Below, piece after piece: positions 38,501 through 50,500 of a stretch of DNA of 64,000 nt; position 1 is the first letter of the stretch, and the number at the start of each line of letters is the position of its first letter. Under the pieces are notes generated by a model, which saw only the letters and a program-made list of their open reading frames with translations, had not been told where the DNA came from and did not search any database. The translations under genes and the position numbers were made by a program. This stretch comes from Numida meleagris (lineage: Eukaryota; Chordata; Aves; Galliformes; Numididae), in NCBI RefSeq assembly GCF_002078875.1, contig NC_034411.1, positions 31,886,260 through 31,950,259 of the forward strand. Direction: 5' to 3'.

Positions 38501-41500
38501 CAGCTGTCTTTGGCTGTAAATGAGCGTCCACATCATGATGGAGCTGGATATCAATTTCATAAATTATTCTTTGAAATTTCTCATAGTTTTATGGAAGTCA
38601 TTTATTATTAATTGTAGCTAAATAATTGCATTGACGTATTCCATTAAGCATTTATTATAGAATTTGAGACAGCTCACTAATCATGCTTAAATGACTGCTG
38701 TGAAATGTAGGTGGGACTATTTGCTTCAGTCAGTATGTTATTGCTCAGGAAAACTATAATTTTCTATTTACTTTCTCTCTCAACACTTCTCAAACTAATG
38801 TCATTTGGCCTCAGGCTTTGTCTTTACCTTTATGAAAAGTAAGCATTCTCCAAAATTTTGATAAGCTAAACTCCAATAATTAGAAATGGACAGTAAGAGT
38901 ATTATGAAAGTTTCAAATAACTTCTCAGACTTTTGCTTTATTGTATAATTTTCTCCAGGCACGGCACTTGGATTAATTTCATATTCCTTTCCAGTAATTA
39001 AAAAATCTTTGCAAATGTGAATAATTTTTAACTGATCAACTTTATCATTAAAAGATAATTCTACTGAGTTCTGATGATAGGTCCTCACATTGCTATTTTG
39101 TTAATCACTTTCATTGAACTCCTAATTTCTTTTCTAGTGTTCTTAGCTTTTCCTTTCCATTTTGGCTTCTGTGTTTGTAATTAAATTTATCCTTACATAC
39201 TTAGGTTGGGAATTCACTTAACTTTCAAGTATCTAAACCTAACCCTGTTATATCAGGCTGTCTAAAAAGAAGTAGCCGCTTATGGTGCACAGTTTATCCA
39301 GGGTTCATTTTACCCATCTGAGTTAGGGTGAGATTAATTTTTTCTCAGGTTGTTGACTACTTAGTTAGATACAGATGGTTTCATTTAAGTAGGTGACTCT
39401 TGGGCTTGGTCTCTCACTCTTCCTCAGCTTCACAGATGGCTATGTTATGGTTCTATGCTGTGTTGCTGTGGGCATTGCCATATTTCTATGATTCTTTTTT
39501 CTTCCTTTTGGTTTATAGCAATTAGTGACCAAAACACCCACTATGTAACAATGGGGTGCTGGAAGTGGTGTGCTGTGGGAATTTCAAGCAAGCTTCACCT
39601 TCGTGGAGATTTGCATTTTCTGTTTCTGGTCTAATAATGACAGGTGGCTGTAATGTGGCAGTTTAGGATAAAGCTTTTGCTTTTGGCTGTACTCAGCTGC
39701 CTCTTAATGCCTATCTGCTGGAATTTGCTACTGTGGCAGCAGAACTAATGGAAGAGGATAATTTGAGCATCACTATTTAGTTCAAGGTGATATGAAATGC
39801 TTGTTGCTTGAACACCTGCTGACAATAATTTGCAGCCATTTCTGCTGTTAAGCTGACCGCAGCCGTGGCCACTTGCTCAGAGTAATGATGCTGCTGTACT
39901 CCTCTCAGCTAGAGCTATGCATGTAAACAACCACAATATCTCATGAATGTATGACTGCCCATTTCTCTCCACCATCCTGAGAAACTGACAGGATGTATAA
40001 ACTCAACTTCACTGGCAGAAACTATGCTGAAAAAAGCTTGCATGCCGTTGAGAGAGATGTAGGTGGTCTGTTGACTTCAGATGTGAGATCCTGTACTGGC
40101 AGGCACATCGAGCAAGGGAAGAATTATGAGTGTAAAGAGACATGTTCCAGAGGTTAGTTGAGAAAGCCTATTTGAGAGTCTTTACTTGAGTATTTTCTGT
40201 TTTATAAACTACTGCTTTTTGTTAGAGGCAAGGGATTTTGGTATGGTTCATAGTTATCATACTTTTTGTACATGGATTGCAAATAGGTATGATTTTATTA
40301 CTTGTTGAAGTGGTGGCTTTCTAGTGATATATGTGGACATCACAGATTTAAATAGCTTAGTATAATATTTTTTTCCACATTATCAGCTTATTTCTGTTTT
40401 TCTGAGGTCTTTCTGATTAGAAGCACGATTATTTTAAAGTGTAGTGTCCATACTGGATATACCTCTCTAGATGAAGCCCTGAATGGAGTGAACTTTCCTG
40501 CTGATATATTCCAGAAAGACAGTTGAATGTTTTTGTCTAGCCTGCTAACTCTCACACTGTGGTCTCTGTATATTCTCTTCTTCTGTGCCACTACTTAACC
40601 AGAAGTGAACTTGTTTTGTAACTGTATGTTTCTTTTTTCTTCCTCGGTAGAGTGCTTTCAGCAAGTTTCATAGATTTCGTGTTGGTTTCAGACCATTTCT
40701 CTGGTTTACTGAGGCCACTGGGGATGTACATGCTCACATCATCCTATCCCAGATTACAAACTTATTTTAAACATCTTCTTCCCCCCCCCCTTTTTTTTTT
40801 TAAGTCAGTGAGTTCATTAAATGAATTATTGGAAGGTAGTGGATCCAGGACAAAATTCTGTGGAATACCTTTATTAATTGTGCAACTATTCTTTATTAAT
40901 TGTGCAACTATTTAATCAATGGTTCTGCAACTATTTAATTTCAATAATATTCCCATGGCTAGATTATGAGGAATGTCATGTGAGACAAAGGCTATACTGA
41001 CGTCAAGCCATATCCCATTTGTTGCTTTCCTCTAATAACAATTTATCTTGTCAGGAAAAAAAAATGGTTTTATTTGATACTCTTTATTCATCACAAATTT
41101 GTGTTAACTGCTTTGTGTGCTTTTGTACTTATGGAAAAAAAATATCTCAGAATGTTTGCTGGCTTGTCTGTAACCTCTGTCCTGTCCTTTTCTTTCTAAA
41201 TAAGAACTGATTTTCCTTTTTCCTTTCTGCTGGGATTTTCCTCGTTACTCAGGAGAGCTTGATTGTGAGCCGTGTCAGATCTGCTTTGGTTGGGTCTGGC
41301 TGATGCAAATTTATATGAACAGTATTTTACACATTAATCACCATGAACAGGAAAGGAGAGCTCAGAAAATCTTTCTAGTATGAACTGGGCTCTCAAAATT
41401 GTATGCAAACAGAATTTTGCCTAAAATCATAAATAGACAAGACAGCGTGTGAACAGAAAACGGTGTAATTAAGTAATCCACAGTTAAGACGTGAAGAAGT

Positions 41501-44500
41501 AACATGGAAGTGACATCAAACCTGTAGTTAAAAATAGTAAGAGAGAAAATAAATCTTAAAAATATTTATACAAAAGCACTAGGATCACCAACAGGTGATC
41601 AGTTAGGGAAGAAGCACTTACCAGATCACAGTTGAAGGGCACTACCCATCTCCAGATGTATTATACTTGTACGTGCATTATACATGTCTACAGGTGAGTG
41701 TGGGACTTGTCCTTCCCGTGTAGGGGATGGAGAACTATCGTGTACCTTTTGATATTCTTGGATACTTGTATGGCATGGCATGAATTACATATGATCTTTT
41801 GGAGTCTGTACCCTTCTCAGCCAGCAGCTGGAGGTGACAGGAAAACATAGGGCATCTCCTGTGGTGGTAGGCACCTGTGCCCAGGCAGAATCTTGTGAAT
41901 TGGAAAGGGGCTCTATTGACTGAGACAGGAGATCAGATGTACAGTGAGAGCTTGGGCTGTCTGCAGATTACAAACTCAGCACAAATGTGTATTCAGTATG
42001 AAAGCAACACTACCTCAGACCAAAGCCCTTCCTTTTCATCTCACTGCCAATATAATATTTTCTTAGCCTGTGTAAGATGAGCTTATCTATTAGTAAGACA
42101 GAATTTTCTCCCTTTTCATGAAAGGTTACCTGTTTCTGTATTGACTGCTGGTGCAGAAGCTGGCTTTCTGACCTTGCCTAAGGAAAGTTTTAACTGATTC
42201 CTTACTAATATATACCTTATTTCTGAGGGGCTTTTATATTTTCATCAGCACAACTGAGGTTTTAACTCATGTTTGATATAGTAGGTCTCCAAATTGTTAG
42301 CTCATGCATTATTACAGATGTTCTCTTAAACTGTTTAATATATTATGGCTTACTAAATGAGTGAGGATTAAATGATAGACCTATTCTTCTCCTAGTCCAA
42401 CTCTCTACTCTCTGCTTACAGGTAACTCCTGGAGGGACGGTGGGATATAAGCAAACAAGGAGTTGAATTCAGCCATATTATTTCATCTTTTGTCTTTTTT
42501 TTTTTCTCATTGCTAATTGTTCAATATTTTCATTCTTGTGTTTCTTTTCCTTCAGCCTTTTTGCTTTGTGTATCTCTTTGAAGATGAACTTCAGTTTGTA
42601 GTTAGAATTTCTGATATATGTCTGTAGTTGTATGCTATTCTCTAATACACATTAAATATCCCCACTTCAGCTGTGAGCTCTTCTTTTAACTTTTACGGCT
42701 AATTCCTTTTTGATTTTTAAGTCAATGGAGAGTATCTTGCTGGAACTGAATCAGTCATTAAAACGACTTCCTTTCCTCTGCACCAGAAAGGATCATTTGT
42801 TTCTGCACTTTTGAATGTTGTTTAACAATAACTCTTTCATGGAAATTCATATAGCCTGGTACACTTTTTACAGTTTAGCATGAAGTAGGACAATAGACCT
42901 CTCAGAAAGTTTGCTTTGGAAACTTACTCCTGTTGCTTGAAAGCTCCATTTACAGCATAAAGATGTTTTGGTCTTGCTCTGACTGTTGTAACTGTTCAGT
43001 AAAACCCTACTGTAGGCAGAGCTATGCTGGTGAAAACATCCCTTTCCCAGAGCAGGGTTTTTTTGGTACTGTGGAACTGATTGCAATAAGCTGTCTGGAA
43101 AACAAAATATCTCTTTTGTCTGCACCAGGAGCGTTTAGTGTAATGGTTTTATCAGTAAGCTCTTGCTCGTGTATGCCTAGAGTTCAGCTATCTTTCCTTA
43201 CTTTTCAAACACGCTTTGGATAAAAACAGGTAATGCCATATATCTTCTTCATAGGTCATCTGTATTGTTTCATGAAACTATATCATAAAATATATCAGAA
43301 ATTAGAATATCCAGCTTGCTGATCAGAACACCGACAAATTACCAATATTCATGTTTAAACTAAACTTGATAAAATGTAAGCAGAACTAAAAGAGCAACAT
43401 ATCTTGAGGCAGTCAGTTTTGGTAATGAACTTTTCCAGATGCAAATAATTTTAATATCTGAATCCAGATTTTTGAAAATGTGATCACTCTTAATATTGGG
43501 GTTGCCAGTGAGATCATAAAACCTTTTTCAAATGGTCACTGCTTTAAAAACAAACAAAAACCAAACAAACAAAAAAACCATTTAAGTAAATGGTAACACT
43601 AGAAAAGAAAAACTAGCTGTGAGGTTTTACTATTTGTTTGACCACCCCAAAGAGAGACCGAGTAAATACTGTTTGTGGCTTGTTGCTTTGTTCAGCCTGT
43701 GTTGATTATTCAAGTTGTGAAGGAATGTGAAAGAAGAAGTTGTCATAGGCCCATTGCAGGTCACTGAGTTTTTCCCTAAGTCTCCAGCCTGTGAGGAGGA
43801 GCATGATGCATCCCATGGGATAAGGGTCTTGGAGTCACAGTGCCTAGGTGAAATGCTGCAGCCAGTGCAAATGAGGTGAGCTTGAACTGTGAAAGGTTCT
43901 ATTTACTAGAAGCTTCTTTCCTGAATGGTCACAGGGAAAATAATACTGGCAACCAAGCAATGCTTATTACCTTTCTGTCAAGGATAGTTGCATTACTATC
44001 TGAGAAAGCTATTGCTTCACTTTATTTCCAGACTTGTGAAGACCCTGCTAATTTTTTTAAGATCATACGTGCAACTACAAGGACTAGTAATGTCAGTTAG
44101 AAAAATAAAAGTTAAATTTTTGGAACACAATTCAGTTGTGGGTTCCGCCGCCTCAGAAATGCAAAGCATGGCATACCTGCATTCTATTGATGAACTTCTG
44201 CGAATACCCCTTAGCATTAGCATTTTTCCTTGCTTGAGTATATTGTCTGTGTCATGGTAATTTATGAAGTCAGAATTCTTAAGTGTTCTTAGGTTTGTGT
44301 GTTGTTGTTTTTTTTTTTTTTTTTTTTTCTCTTTTACCCAAGCATGGATTTGTTTCCCATGCATTTTCAAGTGCCGCTTATCCAAGCGCATGCAGCATTT
44401 GATATTTTCCTGGAGCTCAGCTTCAGTGCTCTGGTAGTTTTTTAATATGAAAACTATTTTTCTGCCAATTTTTGCAAGACTTAGATGCATTCCAAGTTAA

Positions 44501-47500
44501 AAACAAACAGGAAAAAAAAAACAGCAAAAAAAAAACCCCAACAATGCAACCAAAAAAAAATCCACGAAAAAAAAATAAAAACCACAAAGAAAACACCCAA
44601 CAACTGAAAAGCTAGACACTTCACTTTGCACGTTGGCACATTTTACTTTGTACATTGACGTTCTTTCACATTTTTAACTCTATTTCTGTACCTTTACCTC
44701 CACCATTAGGGAGGTGACAGCAAACTGAAACATCTTTTTCCTTATAAAAGTGTATCTTTTCAGTTTTAAATGATGTATCAGTGTAGGAAAGTGATGCAAA
44801 ACTATAATCTCTGAAACAGTAATGGAGCAGGAATCACAAGCAGTAATATAAGTTGCAAAAAACCTCCCTGCAGTTCAATGGGACGTGATACCATGTTGAA
44901 ATCAGATTAAAAAGAAAGCCTGCAGGTCTGGCTCGGTTGCAGATGGTCAGAGTATATCAGTGAGTGGAGCAAGTGTGGCAGGAAGTTTATGGCCAAGGAG
45001 TAAGATGGGATTTTGAGTGTCCTAATGTGGCTTTTGACTCAAGACCTTTAATCCTTGCTGTGTATCCATTTCAGCTGGTATAGCTGTGGTTGCTAGAGCC
45101 AAACTGCTGGTATCAGTTATCTGTATTATCTTTATTAAAATTCAAGTTGCTTGCAGACATACTTGATAAAACTTGCTGTATCTCCCTCCTGCTTCTCCTT
45201 TTTGCAGCAGTTATGCACTTTACAGTTTTATCTTGTCTGAATAGGTATAGAAATTTTGGAATGCCAGGAAGGAAAATGCAAATTCAGCTTGATCTGGCTG
45301 TGCCCGCTGCCCTGGGCAGCCTGTTCCATGTCCACCACCCTCTGGTGAAGAACACTCAGCTGCCCCTCCCCTGACACAGCTCCATGCCGTTCCTTAGGGC
45401 CCTGTTGCTGTCACAGAGAGGAGAGCTCAGCGCTGCCCCTCTGCCCCCTGTGAGGAGCTGCAGCTGTCATGAGGCCTCCCCTCAGCTCCTCTGCTCTGGG
45501 CTGAGCAAACCAGGGGCCTCAGCTGCTCCTCATGTCTTGCCCTACAGATCCTTCACACTCTTTGTAGCCCTACTTTGGACGCTGTTATAGTTTTATGTTC
45601 TTTTTATGTTGTAGTACCCAACCTGCACCCAGTGCTTGAGGTGAGGCCACACAGAGCAGAGCGGGACAACCCTTCTGCTCACCTGGTGGCAATTCTGGGC
45701 TGGTGCACCCTAGGGTGGAGTTTGGGCCCTTTGGGCTGCCAGGGCACACTGCTGACTTAGATTCAGCTTGTCACCAGCCAGAACCCCCAGATCCCCTTCT
45801 ATGGGGCTGCTCTCCAACCTTGCATCCCTCTGTGCATAGGTCCAGGGCTGTCCCATCCCAGAAGCAGAATCTAGCCCTTGCTCTTATTAAAGTTCACGTG
45901 ATTGTCAGTGGTTGTGAGCAAAAAGAGCAGCACTTGCGTGCAGAAGACATGTTTTATTCATTTCATAAGATATTTTCTCATTATTATGTGATTTTTAAAA
46001 ATTAGTATTATTTTTCCCTGTAACTTTTATAAAAGCAGCCAAGGTGAAGATGCCCGGAGCCGGCGGTACCCCGGGCCTGGTGTTAGCTCCGCGCTGTTTC
46101 CCGCGTCTCCACCAGGTGGAGCCGGCGCTGAAGGCTCCGCGGCCATCGGCTGCGGCGGGGGCCTGAAGGGCAGTGCCCGGACTGAATGGTAACCAACACA
46201 CCGAAGCGAATGTAGTCAGTTCCTAGTTTTCACAGATAGGGGTCTTAATGTTATAATTGCTGCTTGGATCAGCCAGAAAAAAAGTTTGCTTTCCTTGCGC
46301 TTACTTTTTAAACTCTGAAAATTATTTAAAGTGTCAAAGAATTCTTTCCTGGCAAAAAATGAACAAGCAGTCCCCCTCCCCCTAAATGAGTCTCTGAAAT
46401 GAAATCGAATTTCAACTCCAAAATTGAATAATTGATTTAGACCGATGTATTGTCTATCCCAGTTCAAAAGTATAAAATAGAAAAAGGGGGGGGGGGGGGG
46501 GGGGAAGCCATGAATATACATGAAACACGTTTTCACACTTTTTAAGTGGGTAGGTCAGCTTACTTTTCATTTGTTGTAAATGTTCCTCGGGTTTCCCTCC
46601 CCGGAGATTTGAGCTGTAAGTAGAAGTTTTTCTTTGAACTGATTTAAACTAAGGCCCTCTTTCTTGTCACGCACAGACAGGGAAATACTGCAAGGTGCTG
46701 GATTAGCTGTTCGCTTTTCATTGTTTTCTTTTGTAGCAGCAATCCGTTTAGCTATGGTATGCTGAGTTTATCTGATTAGCACTTAATGAGTAAAGGGAAT
46801 AGGGGAAACGTTGCCCGAGTTACTTAAGCCTAAGAAAGGTTTTGGTACCTTCCCCCTCTTTCTAAATACCTGAACTTTCCTGACCCCGCCTTGCTTGTTC
46901 CCTCCCTCCCTGCTCTTTCCCATAGGAAACGCTCCCCGTGCAGCTCCCACTGTCAGAGGCGGTGGTGCCATGAGCAGGGCTCTGCTCAGTGCTCCCCAGT
47001 GGCAGTGCACATCCGCTCAGTGGGGTTTGACAGCTGCCTGGAGCTCTCACAAATAACTCCTGTGCTGTGCTGACTGCTATGCCATACCTGGGAATGTCTG
47101 CCGACCAAAAGAGTAGTAACTTGCAGCATGAATATTGCTAAATTAAAACCACTAGGTATAGCTCTAAGCAATGAAATGATTTATTTAGTTATGCTGGCAG
47201 TGACATTTTAATGAGGATTCATTGGAGCTTGAATAATTACATTATATAAAGAAATTAAAGAAAGCTGAGGTTTAGTAATCCTTTAAACACTGTGTGTGCC
47301 ATACAGATTGCAGTCGTGTTACCACCACTGACTTCACAAGCTGCTTGCACAACTCTTGTCTTTTGCTCTGTTCTTCAACTTGATTTCCCTCTTCTAAGAT
47401 TATTCTTTTCTTGAATTCAATATTACCTTGTAAAGTCTTTAATACAAAACTAAAAATCTTTTTAAAAAATTGATAAGTCATCGGTATTAGTCTGTGATGC

Positions 47501-50500
47501 TTAAGTATAGCTTAGATGGTTCCGTTGGTTTTACAGAGAAATGTGAAGTTGTCTTAATACCAATGAGAATAGGGCTAAGGAAGGTAGGACTGATGCATGC
47601 AGGAAAGCTGCCTTATGACCAGCAGTCTCTTTTGCTGTTGAAGTAATGAGGAAAAGGCAGTAGAAGTTGAGTGAAGCATCAGATACGTGTTGCTTAGAAA
47701 ATCAGCCTCTAAAGAGAGGGAAATCTCTGAAACCTTTTCAGTTTTACTTACTTAATAAGACAATTTTTAATAGAAATAACCTTACATTTCTTTCATTTGT
47801 GGTCACGGTACCCAATTTCTGAGATTAAAAAAAAACAAGTCTTAGCGATAGGCAGCTAGTAATAGCAGCTGTGATTTTGTAAGGGCAAAATCCGAGCATA
47901 TGCTTTTTAAATAATTGTAAAGATGTTAAAAGGATGCTGGAGGTGCACGAATGCACAAAGATGCTTGCAAAGGGTGGAAGGTGACTGCTGTTTTTGAGGC
48001 TTGTGGCTCCCTGTGAGCGCGCCTCAGGGATTTGCCTTTGTGGGAGTGCTGCAGTGCAGAGCGCAGCGGGTCAGGCTGAGCTGCTGGTAGGGCTGGGGCC
48101 AGCTGGGAGGCACCGAGCTAGGAGCTGAGTTGTAGAAATGTTGGAGGGGAAAAAAACTCCCTGCTTTTTCACTTCACTGACAGTGTCATTTAAACTTCTT
48201 GTTTCCATTATTGCTTTGTTTTGTACTGTTTTGTTGTCTGCTCCTGAATCTGTACAGCTCTTGCCAAACTTCTCTCCAGCTGTCAAAATGGAAGAAAAAC
48301 AGTATTTAATCCGTGAATTAGGTATTGAAATATTTTGTAATTTGATCAAAGGTTTATTTAAATCACAAAAAGTATGTGTGTGTGTTTTTCTTTTCCCCTC
48401 TCAGGTTTGCAATTATGTGTGGCTATATGTCTCAGTTTGACAGTGTACAAAACAAAATCAGGAATGGTTATCTCTTTAAGGTATGTTTTTGTAGGCTTTT
48501 TTTTTTTAAGCTATTCCTTCAAATTATTTCCCTGCATAGTGTCAAAGACAGATCTTTTTGAACACAGTAATTCAGCCTCACAGTTTATTTTGGTGCTGAT
48601 GTTTAAGTGAAGCTGTTTTTGTGTATGCAAATAGATTATATGCTTTCAAAAAATAAAAATTGAGATTTGGTTCTGGGAGCAGCATCAGGATTCCTGTTTC
48701 ATTTTGTAGTCAAAGGGGAGAGGAAAAGGAAGTAACAATTCTGTTTAGAAAACAAAATATGAAAGGTGAAGTGGTGAACTAATGCAGTCCTGCAGTCATG
48801 CTTCATGCCACCTTTAATAAATGATGTTTGTTTTAACACCATCCTTTCAAAGGCAACTGCATATTCCAGAGTCAGCAGTTCTATTACATGTGCTCCCTCC
48901 CCACTGGTTTGCAGCATTGCCATGGCTCTTTGTGCCCTCTGCCCTCTAAGCCAGTGCCTCCTGTTGTGGCTACCAGTGGGAGGCAGCAGATGTGTCCCCT
49001 TCCTAGGGATTACCCGGGACAGGTTCCCGTGACATCCCACACATGGCAGAGAGTGTTGCAGGGCTTTCTTATGAATGAGCACTGAATCTATCTGAGTTGT
49101 GCCAAGTGAGCTAAGCCCCGGGTGCTGCAGCAAGCTGGGTCAGAAAGGGGAGGTGACAAATAACAGAGAAGTGCTGTGGTTGTTTAAGGATGGAGTTTTA
49201 AAAGAGCACACAGCATTAGCAGCCCTTTCAGTGAGGTCTTCCTCTTCAGGAGTAATTTCTGAAATCCACACGAATCATTTGGAAATGTTAGGGCTTTCTG
49301 GAAAATAATAGCATAAAGACATAGCTCCTCCCTGATTACTTGGTGGACAAAATGATAGAATAATAGGCTGTCATATCTGTATAATTCAGAAATTCTACCC
49401 AGTGGCTTAGTTAGAAGAACAGAGGTATCTGGGAAAAAAAAAAATAAAGCCTTTATGTATTTATTTTGAGAGGCAAATGCCACTTAAGGGTGAAATAAGG
49501 TATTTTATATTTATTTTTTAATTCAAGTTGAGCAATGAGAGCTTTCTTCAGTGAATTAAAGAGATAAATAAATACATTTATAACCTATAATAATAGCTGT
49601 TTTGGAGGAATCATCGGATTAGAAACTTTCTGGCTTTTGTTGTTTCACTGTAACACAACCATTTTGTTCCTGAATTTACATTATAATAACACTTTGCTGT
49701 GTTATGTGCTGTTTCATTGGGGCAGTCATATTCTGGGGTAATAGACGCTTCAGTGATGAGCACTGACGTGTCTGAGCTGTCAGAGAGTGGTTGCTTTCCC
49801 ACTGATTTGGTGTGAGACAGTTTAATGCTAACTATAACTAAAAAATATAATGGAAGTTGTTGCCTTTTTAAGGCAAAATTGCTTAAGCTCTTTGAGGTTT
49901 TGAGCTGTTTATTCATGGTCTTGTTGTATTGTGTGCTGAGTTGCTACGTAATATTGATTGTGATTTTCTTTTGTAAGAAAGAGGTTCAATAATTAAAACA
50001 TTTTTAGGACGTTAGAAAATAATTACAACAGAAAAGAACTTCTGATATTTTTAACATGATTTGCAGCAAACTTCTTAGAATGTGACATCTGAAGTGACAC
50101 TGATTATTTTCTTTTTAATAGGAGCACCTAGACAAAGCAATTGAACTTAAGCCTCAAGATCCTCTTTTATATTACCTAAATGGAAGGTGGTGCTATTCAG
50201 TAAGTTGTCTTTTGTATCTAACATTTATTGTATTGAAAAATTAAAATGCATTTGAAAAGGAGTAAAGGGACTTAAAGTAGGTGCTTATTGAAGTAGATAT
50301 TTTGAGCTAAATGACGCAGGACATATACATTTCCTGAGTTAACTTCTGCATGTGATGTTCCTGCGCTATCGTAGTGGCTTGGAAAGTTCCAGGAGAATGT
50401 CACAGCAAAGATGCAGGTAGAAAATCTGTAATTCACCAGAACATTTTGCAAGAAATACAGTTTTTCTTATGCCAATATGAGACCTTTTAAATATTGTGTT

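Larger units (their letters stand above)
38439..48404 (+). other. RMDN2: RMDN2 intron 5
   Basis: An intron of about 10 kb as assembled. It contains an old CR1/L3-like relic (about 40,690-41,215), T- and A-rich tracts (44,308-44,590), an older CR1 (about 45,293-45,905), a small GC-rich block (46,037-46,190), a poly-G run (46,486-46,504) and the left end of a tandemly duplicated segment from 46,505. I find no other gene. Confidence 0.8.

Noticed and set aside
48138..48440. 100-codon frame overlapping exon 6 (repeated at 52,571-52,873)
   Set aside because: It reads exon 6 in the wrong frame from intron sequence. The phase used by RMDN2 is different and conserved.
48699..49133. 144-codon minus-strand frame in intron 6 (repeated at 53,132-53,566)
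   Set aside because: No family resemblance, no splice or promoter context, and low-complexity lysine/threonine end. It is doubled only because the segment is doubled.
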